Below, one piece after another: positions 29,701 to 39,400 of a stretch of DNA of 64,000 nucleotides. The translations under genes and the position numbers were made by a program. Where the stretch lies: assembly GCA_963814865.1 (NCBI GenBank), contig CAWFEN010000015.1:124001-188000 (forward strand), written 5' to 3'. The first letter of the stretch is position 1. Each line of letters starts with the position of its first letter. Below the pieces are notes generated by a model. It saw nothing but the letters and a program-made list of their open reading frames with translations. It had not been told where the DNA came from and did not search any database. Source of the stretch: AP-15 sp963814865 (lineage in GTDB: Bacteria > Pseudomonadota > Alphaproteobacteria > ATCC43930 > CGMCC-115725).

Positions 29701-31963
29701 CAAATCGGCTCTTATGGCCCTCGAACAGTGGGCGCTCGAGAAGCTCGATAACGGGGCCGATTTCGACGAAATCTTCCGTAAGGTAGTCGAAGCCAACAAC
29801 TCCGTCGCCGCGCTCGGCGTTGCGATCAGCCTCTGCCTTGCCCGTCCGGGCGCATCGCTGAAGGCCACGTTTCCCCTAGTGACCAGCCCCATCCTCTGGC
29901 AGTGGGACATCGAGCGCCTGACCGGTGAGTCGTCGCGAATAAACCAGATGGGTAACTGGCATCGGTACGACTTTCAGCTTTCCGCCGTTGCAAAGCTGAA
30001 CCAACGGCCTCACCGCAATCTCGAAATCCGCCGCCTCGTCCCGTACTTCGTCCTGTCGGACGATAAAAAACTCAGACGCAAATATACCGCCGCAATCCGG
30101 CGCTTCCCCAAGCGGCCGCCGATCAGCTACCGCGAGGAGACCAATGACCCGGAATATCTGGCCGCGTTGTGCGAACGCATGGCTCGGTATACGGAACAGG
30201 CGGACCCCATGCATTGGAAAACCGGCCCGACCGCTGATGGCCAACACATCCAGTTGTGGAACGACGCGCCACACCTCCGTGATGAGGAATTCAAGGCATG
30301 GCAGCAAAATCACCTGCGCCATAACGCGTATCTCGCCGTCGCCCTGTGGGCGGACAAATCGCTCGAGGAAGGCGCGGTCAACGACCGTTTGTCACTCGAC
30401 GATGCTCTCGCCAAAGCCCGCGCCTGGGATGCCCCCGACCTCTTCGACAAAGCTTCTGCTTCATTCGACGACCGCCATTTGGCCGCCGCGGTGGCGGGAA
30501 CAGCTTGTGTCGCGGCCATGTACGGCTCCGCCGAAGCTTGGACCGGCAATCTCGCGGTGTGGTGTCTTGATGTCCTCGACCGGGCCGCGACCGGCCCGGA
30601 GAACGCCCAAGAAGGGTTCCCGCGCAGCTCCAGCCTGATCATGCATCCGGCCGTTTATGCGGCACATGGTTACTCCGCTCTTATTGCCCGCGGTTACGAG
30701 ATCCGCCGCTGTCAGCGCGGCCTGTTGAGTTTGGCGGTCGATGCTCTAACAGACGTCCAGCGCGCCGTCTTCACTGCCGCAAAACGGTATGCGGCCGGCT
30801 ACGCGGAATTTTATTGGGTGCTGCTCGACCTCCTGCTGCAGCAGTGCATCGTACAGCGCGAAGACATTCCGGACTTCCATTCCATGATATGGGATCAGCC
30901 GGAAGCAGACCGCAAGCTTGCGCTGCTGGAGCGCGCCGAGTCCTTCCTCGACAGCGTCACCTCTCCTGCTCTTCCAACTGTGCCGATGCCGTGGATCAAG
31001 GGCGAAATCAGCGCACCGCATGTCCGCCGCGATACAAAAGGATACGTCCGGAACGATGTGATCTTTCTCTACGATGTCGCCGGCAAGCTGGTTTCGGAAG
31101 CTTCCCTCGACGTCATCCTGTCGGACCCAGGCCGGCGGGCCTCGTTCATCCATTTTGTCATATCGCTCCTTGAACTCACAATCCAGGAAATCGTGCCGCC
31201 GTTCGCCAAGTCGAAACGGGAGTACAACGGCAACACCCCTTATGAATGGGTCTTCAGTTTCGCGGCATGGTGCGGCAGGCTTTCCGTGAACCTGTCACGT
31301 GCCGAGGCCAGGGACCTCATTCTGTCACGCATCTGGGCGCAAGATACCGATACCGCCCTTCTGATGATGCAGAGCCTGATGCGGTCATTTATGGTCCGCG
31401 CGTTTCTCAAACCCGGTGTAATCTCCGCTGAAAATCTGGGTCTTTGGTCCGACATGGTTTCCTGGCTGTTCAAGACTCCTGAATGGGCACGCAACGGCAG
31501 CGGCAACGGCCGGTATCTTAATAATGAATTCACTCAATGCGCATTCTCGACGCTGTTCTGCGCTGTTCCCGACTTCTCGCCCATGGTCTGCGGCATCGAC
31601 CCCGGTTGGCCTCATCTCCACAAATTCTTGCCCGTCATCGAGCGTGCGATTTGCGAGTTCGGGCTCAATGCCACCCTGTTTCACGCCGTCACCACCTTTC
31701 TGAAGCGGGGTGGAATTGATCTGCTGCCGGACCCGGCTCTTGTGTGGCTGCACAACGTGGTCGTCGCCAGGAAGGGGCAGCGCAAATTCTGGGCTGCCAA
31801 CGGCGAAGACACGGTCGACGTGATCAAAAATCTGATTGCGAAGAAAGGCAATGTCCTGACATCCGAGCATCACCGGCTTATCGCGTCGATCGCCGACATC
31901 CTGATCGATGACGGCGTACGCGGCGCGGGGTTCCTTCAGCAGGAGTTATTGCGCCTGACGTGA
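26747..31963 (+). CDS. Very large P-loop ATPase with N-terminal nuclease-like domain
   Basis: 1,738 residues from the GTG at 26747. The N terminus reads SPFATGGGGTHFEARVAAD with Glu15, GDPLDDLVVNG (Asp55/56) and LHLQVKTTLTF (Q74-x-K76), a spacing that suits a PD-(D/E)XK nuclease fold of the Mrr/DUF4297 type. A P-loop GEPGSGKS lies at 315-322 and Walker B ILFIDGIDKI around 379-387, giving a STAND/AAA-like NTPase. The remaining 1,200 residues are helical with no motif I can name, as in sensor domains of Avs-type proteins. Coupled to the small gene upstream. A longer start at 26615 would add 44 unconvincing residues. Confidence 0.8.
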   Translation: MTSPFATGGGGTHFEARVAADCLAAILCQAPIRGLPGEFATRLRTQRASFGDPLDDLVVNGVHQDGRETDLHLQVKTTLTFTDKNSDWIEVLHRTWDTFERPGFDPAVHRLGVAIATYNARVDQHYQAILAWAAHSTDAAHFMERIGQPDFSHRDKQTFLTITRAILETHCGRALHDDELWRFLKSFVIVHYDFQTGDSSRDRGNVVDRLRGLFDPAERGQANRIWDHLVAKAGELIPTGGGATRATLVEQLSADGFAPGTAPSFRKDVRSLQTESRRALADIKSHIGDLRLHRRRAHQQIREALAAGRFVQIDGEPGSGKSALLKEVAQECERNGPVLVLKDSRIHPKGWAAHAHVLGISDDLPALLREFSCMGEPILFIDGIDKITDPAVQLTVNDLVRAIAGNESLSDWRILATVREQNLHHLETWLDTDALKLLPLRNVRIEPLDDDELRLVTDHFPRLRPLLAQTGPDVILKRPFFLNALVSLPEDDERTQLPATEVELMILWWQMGGADRKEPASAQRRRNLLLQAAEAVAHRPNAPIPVRDLHPDALDELRSAGVFRDNEFGHSVVFAHDIYEEWALCELLFGRQPADVAAFLQQTREPDLLRRPIQLLGAYALETSPTAEAWKALLDASSASSLRPVWQRAVLTASVQSTRTTQLLQKLTPYLLEKDCERLRRLLLAMSTIEVLPNPLFLNQQATPDLQPDERARFANALAVPKPVTWVRFLDWLIPQVPSLPPSLIPDLLPVFKTWQDTYGTRNARHCREIGEFAYAWLKEIEEARHPPKWGDRREPFGGAVSGEDIEKSVRTIFLASARHVPALASEYLRTKGADRKSGHIFRGEILQNCGALVLTLPAELVDFILTAFLDDPQDPRERDPFGSYSAHVFDELGITSHDFYPASPVQPPFLNLLRNHEHQGLRLIRAICNHCIAVWRKAKQRGLRYTQPVTPVPLTLKFPWGHQTFWGDGQVYLWFRGIWGNDAVKSALMALEQWALEKLDNGADFDEIFRKVVEANNSVAALGVAISLCLARPGASLKATFPLVTSPILWQWDIERLTGESSRINQMGNWHRYDFQLSAVAKLNQRPHRNLEIRRLVPYFVLSDDKKLRRKYTAAIRRFPKRPPISYREETNDPEYLAALCERMARYTEQADPMHWKTGPTADGQHIQLWNDAPHLRDEEFKAWQQNHLRHNAYLAVALWADKSLEEGAVNDRLSLDDALAKARAWDAPDLFDKASASFDDRHLAAAVAGTACVAAMYGSAEAWTGNLAVWCLDVLDRAATGPENAQEGFPRSSSLIMHPAVYAAHGYSALIARGYEIRRCQRGLLSLAVDALTDVQRAVFTAAKRYAAGYAEFYWVLLDLLLQQCIVQREDIPDFHSMIWDQPEADRKLALLERAESFLDSVTSPALPTVPMPWIKGEISAPHVRRDTKGYVRNDVIFLYDVAGKLVSEASLDVILSDPGRRASFIHFVISLLELTIQEIVPPFAKSKREYNGNTPYEWVFSFAAWCGRLSVNLSRAEARDLILSRIWAQDTDTALLMMQSLMRSFMVRAFLKPGVISAENLGLWSDMVSWLFKTPEWARNGSGNGRYLNNEFTQCAFSTLFCAVPDFSPMVCGIDPGWPHLHKFLPVIERAICEFGLNATLFHAVTTFLKRGGIDLLPDPALVWLHNVVVARKGQRKFWAANGEDTVDVIKNLIAKKGNVLTSEHHRLIASIADILIDDGVRGAGFLQQELLRLT

Positions 31964-33010
31964 AGCGATCCAAACCAGACCGATTCATCAACACCGAGCT
32001 TCCGAATGAAGCCGGTCGCATCCTCGGCCGCCGCCGGCGGCCGATCAAACCCTCGACCCTCGCGATGGACTGCAGCCGCATCGAGGCGCATATCAAGCCG
32101 CTGCTCGCCAAGCGGCCGATCGGTTTCCTCAAGCTGGTCGACATCGAGGGCGCACAATCCGATATCGCCGCGGGCAAGACCGCGAAGCCGCACGCCGGCA
32201 GTCGGCGGTGCCAGGACCGGCGGGGAAGGCGTCGCGGCTCGCACGATGTCGACGCTTCACGCCATTTTCCAGCGCGCCGTTCGCCTGGGTAAGATAGGGA
32301 CCAATCCGGCCAAGGGCGTGCGGCGCCTTGCCTCGACGCCGCGCGACCGGCGCCTCAGCCGCGGCGAGCTCCCGCAGTTCGGTCACGCGTTGCGGGCAGC
32401 GGAAGCGGATGGCGAGCATCCGACCGGGATCGCCTCGATCCGATTCCTGCTGCTCACTGGCTTCCGGCGGATGGAAGGCCTCGGTCTCAAGCGAGAATGG
32501 CTCAACGCCGATGAGCACTCGATCCGCCTGCCGGATAGCAAGAACGGAGCACAAACTCGCGTGATAGGCCGTACCGCAGTTGACCTGTTGCTGGCGCAAC
32601 CGACCGCGACCTCGCCCTTCTTCTTCCCGGCCGATTGGGGCGAAGGCCATTTCATCGGGATCGTGCGCGTGCTCGATCGCGTGTGTGCGAAGGCGAGTTT
32701 TGCCGGCGTCACACCGCACACCTTGCGCCATACCTTCGCCAGCGTCGCCGGCGATCTCGGCTTCTCGGAGCTGACGATTGCTGCGCTCCTCGGCCACGCC
32801 GCCCGCGGCGTGACGCAGCGCTACATCCATATCGATGAGGCGCTCAGGATGGCGGCCGATAAAGTGGCCGGAGAAATCAGGCCAATCCTCGATGACGGCA
32901 CGAAACGAGAGCATAATCAGCGCGAGACCGGCGAACCAATTCCTAAAGCCTCCGCGGCGAACATGCCCCGTCGGCTACCACATTTTGTGGCCCCGGACGC
33001 AGAGGGATAA
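31960..33010 (+). pseudogene. Tyrosine recombinase/integrase, N-terminally truncated and frameshifted
   Basis: The GTG at 31960 overlaps the ATPase stop (GTGA). The protein begins inside the SAM-like core-binding domain (GRRRRPIKPSTLAMDCSRIE) and then shows the catalytic domain: LLTGFRRMEGLGLKREW (Arg), HTLRHTFAS (His-x-x-Arg), LLGHAARGVTQRYIHID (Tyr). One base of GG at 32204-32205 must be dropped to join both frames (349 codons). About 100 N-terminal residues of a normal 400-residue integrase are missing, so it is probably inactive. Confidence 0.75.
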
Positions 33011-33150
33011 GCCTTTGGCAGCAAATCGTAGTTCCTTCACGCGCCGGGCGGGGACGTTCGCCTGAAAAAGCTGCCCAAGGCGCTGCAAGGTCTGCCCCGC
33101 AAAACGCCCCGAGAGTGAAAGTTCGGCCGGGCCGCCCGTGACGGGATGGT

Positions 33151-33171
33151 GGTGAGAGAAAGGCTTTCGCC
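33151..33171 (+). promoter_or_regulatory. Leader hairpin before ardC
   Basis: GGTGAGAG pairs with CTTTCGCC around loop AAAGG, 21 bases upstream of the ATG. It is followed by the shared box CGGAGACCC acting as ribosome-binding site. A near-identical structure precedes the ParB-like gene. Confidence 0.6.
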
Positions 33172-33192
33172 GGCCCGTCGCGGAGACCCGCG

Positions 33193-34122
33193 ATGTCGAA
33201 TTCGGCTGCCCGTGCCCGCGGCCAGGACCGGGCGAACCTGTATCAGGAAATCACCGACAAGGTCATCGCCGGACTGGGGGCTGGGCACGTGCCTTGGGTC
33301 CAGCCTTGGGGCAAGACAGTCGCGACGGCGCCGCTTGGCGTGCCAAAGAACGCTGCGAGCGGCCGGCGGTATTCCGGGATTAACATCATCATCCTGTGGA
33401 GCGCAGTCGTCGAGCGCGGCTTCTCGGGCCAGAGCTGGGTGACCTTCCGCCAGGCCCTCGGGCTCGGTGGCCACGTGCGTAAGGGCGAAAAGGGCACGAC
33501 CGTCGTCTACGCGGATCGCTTCATTCCGGACGAGGAGCGCCGCCGTGCCGAGGAGGACGGCGACGACCCGCAGGCGATCCCGTTTCTGAAGCGCTTTACG
33601 GTTTTCAACACCGAGCAGTGCGCGGGGCTACCCACGGATCTCGCCAGCGCGCCCACACCGGTGCCCGAGGGCCTGATCCTGCCTCACGCCGAGGCGCTGA
33701 TTGCCGCGAGTGGCGCCGACTTCCGGATCGGCGGCGAGCGGGCGTTTTACAGCCCCGCGCAGGATTTTGTGCAGGTGCCGTGGCCCGAGGCCTTTTTCGA
33801 GCCAATCAACTGGCATCGCACGGCGCTCCATGAGCTCGGCCATTGGACCGGCCACCCGTCGCGCCTCGCGCGCGACCTATCCGGCCTCTTCGGTTCCAAA
33901 TCCTACGGCCAGGAAGAACTCTGCGCCGAAATGGCGAGCGCCTTCGTCTGCGCCACGCTCGGCATCGTGCCGACCGTGCGGCACGCCGACTATCTCGGCG
34001 CCTGGCTCGACATCCTGCGCGAGGACAACCGCGCGGTGATCCGTGCGGCCAGCGCGGCCTCGAAGGCGGCCGATTATCTGCTGGCCTTCCTGCCGCAAGC
34101 CGCCGCTGCAGCCGGGCCGTGA
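33193..34122 (+). CDS. ardC: ArdC-type antirestriction protein / ssDNA-binding zincin
   Basis: A 309-residue ArdC family protein. The N-terminal domain (LYQEITDKVIAGLGAGHVPW, FGKP-like QPWGKTVATAPLG, GINIIILW, FRQALGLGGHVRKGEKGTTVVY) binds single-stranded DNA. The C-terminal zincin has HELGHWTG, with the third ligand probably in YGQEELCAEMASAFVCA. ArdC-like proteins protect incoming plasmid DNA during conjugation. It heads the ICE/plasmid block. Confidence 0.92.
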   Translation: MSNSAARARGQDRANLYQEITDKVIAGLGAGHVPWVQPWGKTVATAPLGVPKNAASGRRYSGINIIILWSAVVERGFSGQSWVTFRQALGLGGHVRKGEKGTTVVYADRFIPDEERRRAEEDGDDPQAIPFLKRFTVFNTEQCAGLPTDLASAPTPVPEGLILPHAEALIAASGADFRIGGERAFYSPAQDFVQVPWPEAFFEPINWHRTALHELGHWTGHPSRLARDLSGLFGSKSYGQEELCAEMASAFVCATLGIVPTVRHADYLGAWLDILREDNRAVIRAASAASKAADYLLAFLPQAAAAAGP

Positions 34123-34182
34123 CGCGAAACAGCCGGGGGTCCAGAGCGAGAGGTCCGGTCGGGACTTCGCGACGGGCTCGAA

Positions 34183-34205
34183 GGCCGAGAGAGAGGCTTT
34201 TGGCC
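34183..34205 (+). promoter_or_regulatory. Leader hairpin before the ParB-like gene
   Basis: GGCCGAGAG pairs with CTTTTGGCC around loop AGAGG, 20 bases before the ATG and followed by CCGGAGATCC. Compared with the ardC leader, paired bases differ on both sides of the stem, so pairing is kept while the sequence changes. Confidence 0.6.
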
Positions 34206-34225
34206 GGCCCGTCCGGAGATCCGAT

Positions 34226-36301
34226 ATGGCAGCCGCCAATCCCAAGATCGTCCTCAGCCGCTCGCAGGACATCCCGTTCAACAAGCTGGCCCTGTCGCAG
34301 GCGAACGTCCGCCGCGTCAAGGCCGGCATCTCGATCGACGATCTCGCCGAGGACATCGCGCATCGCGGCCTGCTGCACGGCTTGAACGTGCGGCCGGTCC
34401 TCGACGCCGAAGGCGCCGAGACCGGCATGTTCGAGGTGCCGGCCGGCGGACGCCGGTTCCGCGCCCTCGAGCTGCTGGTCAAGCAGAAGCGGATGGCGAA
34501 GACCGAGCCGGTGCCCTGCGTCGTGCGCACCGAGGGCATCGCGGCGGAGGACTCGCTCGCCGAGAACGTCCACCGCGTGCCGCTGCACCCGCTCGACCAG
34601 TTCCGCGCCTTCCAGACCCTGCGCGAGCAGAGCCTCGGCGAAGAGGAGATCGCCGCCCGCTTCTTTGTCAGCCCCGCGGTCGTGACGCAGCGGCTCAAGC
34701 TCGCCTCCGTCTCGCCGAAGCTCCTCGACATCTACGCCGCCGACGAGATGACGCTCGAACAGCTGATGGCGTTCACGGTCACCGGCGACCATGCACGACA
34801 GGAACAGGTCTGGGAGGCGCTCGCCCGCTCCTACAACAAGGAACCGTATTTCATTCGCCGGCAGCTGACCGAGGGCGCGGTGCGCGCCGCCGACAAGCGG
34901 GCGCGGTTCGTCGGCATCGAGGCCTACGAGGCCGCCGGCGGCATCGTCATGCGCGACCTATTCCAGCAGGATGACGGCGGCTGGCTGCAGGATCCGGCAT
35001 TGCTTGACCGCCTGGTCGCCGAGAAGCTCGGTGCCGAAGCCGACAAGCTCCGCGCCGAAGGCTGGAAATGGGTCGAGGCCGCGGTCGACTTTCCCTATGG
35101 CCACAATTTCGGGCTGCGGCGCCTCGCCGGCGTCACCGCTGCGCTCAGCGAAGAGGAGCAGGCGTCCTGCGATGCGTTGCGCGCCGAGTACGAGGCGATC
35201 GAAACCGAATATGCCGGCGCCGACGAGTTGCCCGACGAGGTCGATCGCCGGCTCGGCGACATCGAAGCGGCGCTCGATGCGTTCGAGGCAAGGCCGGCCA
35301 CCTACGACCCGGCCGACATCGCGCGCGCCGGCGTTTTCGTCAGAATCAATCCCGAAGGCGAACTCCGGATCGATCGCGCCTATGTCCGACCGGATGACGA
35401 GCCCGCCACCGAGCGCCCGCCGAGCGTACCTGTCCCGGAGGGCGACGGCGACGAAGTGTTCGGCAGCACCCCGACGATGCGCGTCAACGGCGCCGGGCCC
35501 GCCGCCACCGCCGACCCGCCCGAGGAAGACGACGGCCTCAAGCCGCTGCCGGATCGGCTCGTCACGGAGCTGACGGCGCGTCGCACGCTCGCGCTCCGGG
35601 ATGCGCTCGCCGGCGACCCCGACACCGCTTTCCTCGCGGTATTGCACGCGTTGTGCCTGAAGGCCTTCTATCGCTACTGCGTCGATACCTGCCTCGAGAT
35701 CGACGCCAAGAGCACGACCTTCACCACCCAGGCACAGGGGCTCGGCGACTCTGCCTCGGCGAAGGCCATCGACGCGCGGCACGAGCGCTGGGTGAGGCAG
35801 CTTCCGCACGACCCCGAAGACCTCTGGGATGCGCTCGTCACCTTCGATGCCGACAGCCGGGCGGCGCTCTTCGCGCACTGCGCATCGCTCAGCGTCAATG
35901 CCGTGCACGAGCCCTGGAACCGCAGCCCGCGCCGCATCGCACATGCCGACCGGCTCGCCAGTGCGGTCGGGCTCGACATGATCGCGGCGGGATGGGCCGC
36001 GACCGCCGACAACTACCTGGGCCGGGTGACCAAGGCGCGCATTCTCGAAGCGGTGCGCGAGGCAAAAGGCGGCTCTGCGGCGCAGCTGATCGATCATCTG
36101 AAGAAGCCGGACATGGCGCGCGAGGCCGAGCGGCTGCTCGCCGGTACCGGGTGGCTCCCGGAACCGCTTCGCACGCCCGGCGCCTCGGCCGCACCCGATG
36201 ACGCGCCCGATACCGATGCCGGCGACCTCCCCGCGTTCTTGACCGAGGACGGGAGCGATGCTGCCGCGCCCGGCACGGCGGCCTCGCTCGCGGCCGAGTA
36301 A
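34226..36301 (+). CDS. ParB/RepB-like N-terminal domain protein
   Basis: A 691-residue protein. The ParB domain (residues about 15-150) has IPFNKLALSQANVRRV, ISIDDLAEDIAHRGLLHGLNV, VPAGGRRFRALELL (the GxRR CTPase/DNA-binding box), CVVRTEGIAAEDSLAENVHR, then a KorB-like helix-turn-helix (GEEEIAARFFVSPAVVTQRL). The long acidic C-terminal half is lineage-specific. These proteins accompany ArdC in alphaproteobacterial conjugative elements and are likely regulators or nucleases rather than chromosome-partition ParB. Ends just before a terminator. Confidence 0.88.
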   Translation: MAAANPKIVLSRSQDIPFNKLALSQANVRRVKAGISIDDLAEDIAHRGLLHGLNVRPVLDAEGAETGMFEVPAGGRRFRALELLVKQKRMAKTEPVPCVVRTEGIAAEDSLAENVHRVPLHPLDQFRAFQTLREQSLGEEEIAARFFVSPAVVTQRLKLASVSPKLLDIYAADEMTLEQLMAFTVTGDHARQEQVWEALARSYNKEPYFIRRQLTEGAVRAADKRARFVGIEAYEAAGGIVMRDLFQQDDGGWLQDPALLDRLVAEKLGAEADKLRAEGWKWVEAAVDFPYGHNFGLRRLAGVTAALSEEEQASCDALRAEYEAIETEYAGADELPDEVDRRLGDIEAALDAFEARPATYDPADIARAGVFVRINPEGELRIDRAYVRPDDEPATERPPSVPVPEGDGDEVFGSTPTMRVNGAGPAATADPPEEDDGLKPLPDRLVTELTARRTLALRDALAGDPDTAFLAVLHALCLKAFYRYCVDTCLEIDAKSTTFTTQAQGLGDSASAKAIDARHERWVRQLPHDPEDLWDALVTFDADSRAALFAHCASLSVNAVHEPWNRSPRRIAHADRLASAVGLDMIAAGWAATADNYLGRVTKARILEAVREAKGGSAAQLIDHLKKPDMAREAERLLAGTGWLPEPLRTPGASAAPDDAPDTDAGDLPAFLTEDGSDAAAPGTAASLAAE

Positions 36302-36343
36302 TCGCGCGTCCGAACGGCGATTACCGAAACCGGTTCACTTCCA

Positions 36344-36376
36344 GGGCTCGCCGTTAACGGCGGGCTCTTTTCTTTT
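36344..36376 (+). terminator. Rho-independent terminator after the ParB-like gene
   Basis: GCTCGCCG/CGGCGGGC stem (one G-T pair) around TTAA, followed by TCTTTTCTTTT. Confidence 0.8.
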
Positions 36377-36428
36377 CGCGCCGGCAGAGAGGCAGAGGGC
36401 GGCCGGGACGAGGGCAGACCGGCGGTGA

Positions 36429-36464
36429 CGAGAGCACCCCGCCGGGTCGCCTGCGCCGCTCTCG
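36429..36464 (+). promoter_or_regulatory. Leader hairpin before the methyltransferase-helicase gene
   Basis: CGAGAGC (36429-36435) pairs with GCTCTCG (36458-36464) around a 22-base loop and runs into CGGAGATCCC, 12 bases before the ATG. It shares GAGAG and the GGAGAYCC box with the two leaders upstream, but the loop is different. Confidence 0.45.
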
Positions 36465-36476
36465 GAGATCCCGCTG

Positions 36477-39400
36477 ATGACGCTTTTCGATCCCGCCGCA
36501 TACCGCGCGGCCGCTCCCCTCCCTGCGTTCTCTCCGCCGCCACGACCTGCGAGCGCCTCGGCGCTGTTCCAAGCGGCCACCACTCTCTCGGAAGCGCTGG
36601 CTCAAGGCCACGCCCTCGATGCCCGTACCCTTCGGGCTGCGATGGAGACCGCCTTCGGCGGTTCCGATGCCGAGAGCGCCTGGACTTGGAAGCTGGCCTA
36701 CGACGCCGCCGAGGCGGCCGCGATGCTGTTCCTGCGCAAATTCGGCCCGGCGATGCGCAGCCGCGCCAGCTCGCCGGCGGCATTGCTCGCCATGCTCGAA
36801 AAGCTCGCGGCGCTGTTGCCGTCGCAGACCCGCCGGTCGCAGGAAGCCCAGGCACTGCAACAGTTCTCGACGCCGATCCCGCTCGGCTTCGCTGTCGCTT
36901 CCGCCGCGGCGATCACCTCGGCCGACATCGTCCTGGAGCCCTCGGCCGGCACCGGCCTGCTGGCGATCTTCGCCGAGATCCCGGGTACCCGCCTGATCCT
37001 CAACGAACTCGCCGACACCCGTGCCGGGTTGCTCGCGGAGCTGTTCCCCGCCGTCCAGCTCAGCCGGCACGACGCGGCGCACATTCATGACCACCTCGAC
37101 CCCTCGCTGCGCCCGACTGTCGTACTGATGAACCCGCCCTTCTCGGCGGCCGTGCTCGTCGAGACCCGGGTCGCCGATGCCGCATTGCGGCACATCTCGT
37201 CGGCGCTCGCGCGCCTCGCCGAGGGCGGTCGCCTCGTCGCGATCACCGGAGCCAATCTCTCGCCCGACGATCCCGCCTGGCGCGCCGGCTTCGCCCGACT
37301 CCAGGAGCGCGGCCGTGTCGTGTTTTCAGCGGCGATCGCCGGTGGCGTCTATGGGCGCCACGGCACGATGGTCGGCACGCGGCTGACCGTCATCGACCGG
37401 CTGCCGGCAGAGGACCCGGAATCGTTTCCGCCATCTCCGGGCACCGCGGCCGATCCGGCGACATTGCTCGACTGGGTCCTCCGCCTCGTTCCGCCGCGCC
37501 CGGTCTGGCCGGGCGTGCCCGCAAACTTGCCGCCCCTGCGCAGCTCAGTTTCGACGGCTCTGCCGCGACCCGTCGTGCCCCCTTCTCGACCACGCACCCT
37601 GGTCGCTCGCCGACGATGCCGTCGAACTGGCCTACGAAGCCCGTGACTGGAAACCGGCCGATGGCGCCCGCATCAGCGACGCGCTCTACGAACCCTATGC
37701 ATTGCAATCGATCCATATCCCGGGATCGGAGGCGCACCCGACAAAGCTTGTGCAGTCGGCGGCGATGGCCTCGGTCGCGCCGCCGAAGCCGAGCTACCGA
37801 CCGCACCTGCCGGCGCGGGTCGTTTCGAGCGGGCGGCTGTCGGACGCGCAGCTCGAGAGCGTCATCTATGCCGGCGAGGCGCATTTCTCCTATCTCGCCG
37901 GCTCGTGGACCGTCGACGAGACCTGGGATGTCGTTTCGGCGGCGCCCGATGACGCCGAGAACGCGGTGCGCTTCCGCCGCGGCTGGATGCTCGGCGACGG
38001 CACCGGCGCCGGCAAGGGCCGACAGGTCGCCGGCATCATTCTCGACAACTGGCTGAAGGGGCGCCGCCGCGCGGTGTGGATCAGCAAGTCCGACAAGCTG
38101 ATCGAGGACGCGCAGCGCGACTGGTCCGCCCTCGGCCAGGAGCGGCTCCTGGTGACGCCGCTCGCGCGCTTCCGCCAGGGCACCCCGATCCGCCTGGAGC
38201 AAGGCATCCTATTTGCGACCTACGCCACGCTGCGCTCCGACGCACGCGAGGATAGGGTTTCGCGCGTCCGGCAGATCGTCGATTGGGTGGGCTCCGATTT
38301 CGATGGGGTCATCGTGTTCGACGAAAGCCATGCGATGGCGAACGCCGCCGGCAGCAAGGGCGAGCGCGGCGAGCAGATGCCGTCGCAGCAGGGGCGCGCC
38401 GGATTGCGGCTGCAGCACGCGCTCCCCGACGCGCGGGTCGTCTACGTCTCCGCGACCGGCGCGACGACGGTGCACAATCTCGCCTATGCGCAGCGGCTCG
38501 GGCTCTGGGGCGGCGACGATTTCCCGTTCGCGACCCGCGCCGAGTTCGTCGAGGCGATCGAGGCCGGCGGTGTCGCCGCGATGGAGGTGCTGGCGCGCGA
38601 CCTCAAATCGCTCGGCCTCTACGCGTCGCGGTCGCTTTCCTACGAAGGCGTCGAATACGAACTCGTCGAGCACGAGCTGACCGCGGAGCAGATCCGCATC
38701 TACGACGCCTATGCCGGCGCCTTCCAGGTCATCCACAACAATCTCGACGCCGCTCTGCGGGCCGCCAATGTCACCGGCGAGACCGGTACCCTCAACGCGC
38801 AAGCCAAGTCGGCGGCGCGCTCGGCTTTCGAGGTCGGCAAAGCAGCGCTTCTTCTCGCACCTGATCACGTCGATGAAGACGCCGACCCTGATCCGGTCGA
38901 TCGACCGCGATCTCGAGGCCGGCCACGCCGCGATCGTGCAGATCGTCTCGACCGGCGAAGCCCTGATGGAGCGCCGCCTCGCCGAGATCCCGACCGAGGA
39001 ATGGGGCGACGTCCAGGTCGACATCACGCCGCGCGAATACGTCCTCGACTACCTGTTCCACAGCTTCCCGACGCAGCTGTTCGAGCCGTTCACCGACGGC
39101 GAGGGCAATTTGGCGTCGCGGCCGGTCTTCCGCGACGGCCAGCCGGTGCAATGCCGCGACGCCGTCGCGCGCCGCGACCGCATGATCGAGCACCTGGCCG
39201 CATTGCCGGCGGTGCAGGGCGCGCTCGACCAGATCGTGCAGCGCTTCGGCACCGATATCGTCGCCGAGGTCACCGGCCGCTCGCGGCGGATCGTCCGCAA
39301 GGTTGACCGGCTCTGCGTCGAAAGCCGCGCCGCTTCCGCCAACCTCGCCGAGGCGCAGGCCTTCATGGACGACGAGAAGCGGATCCTCGTCTTCAGCGAC

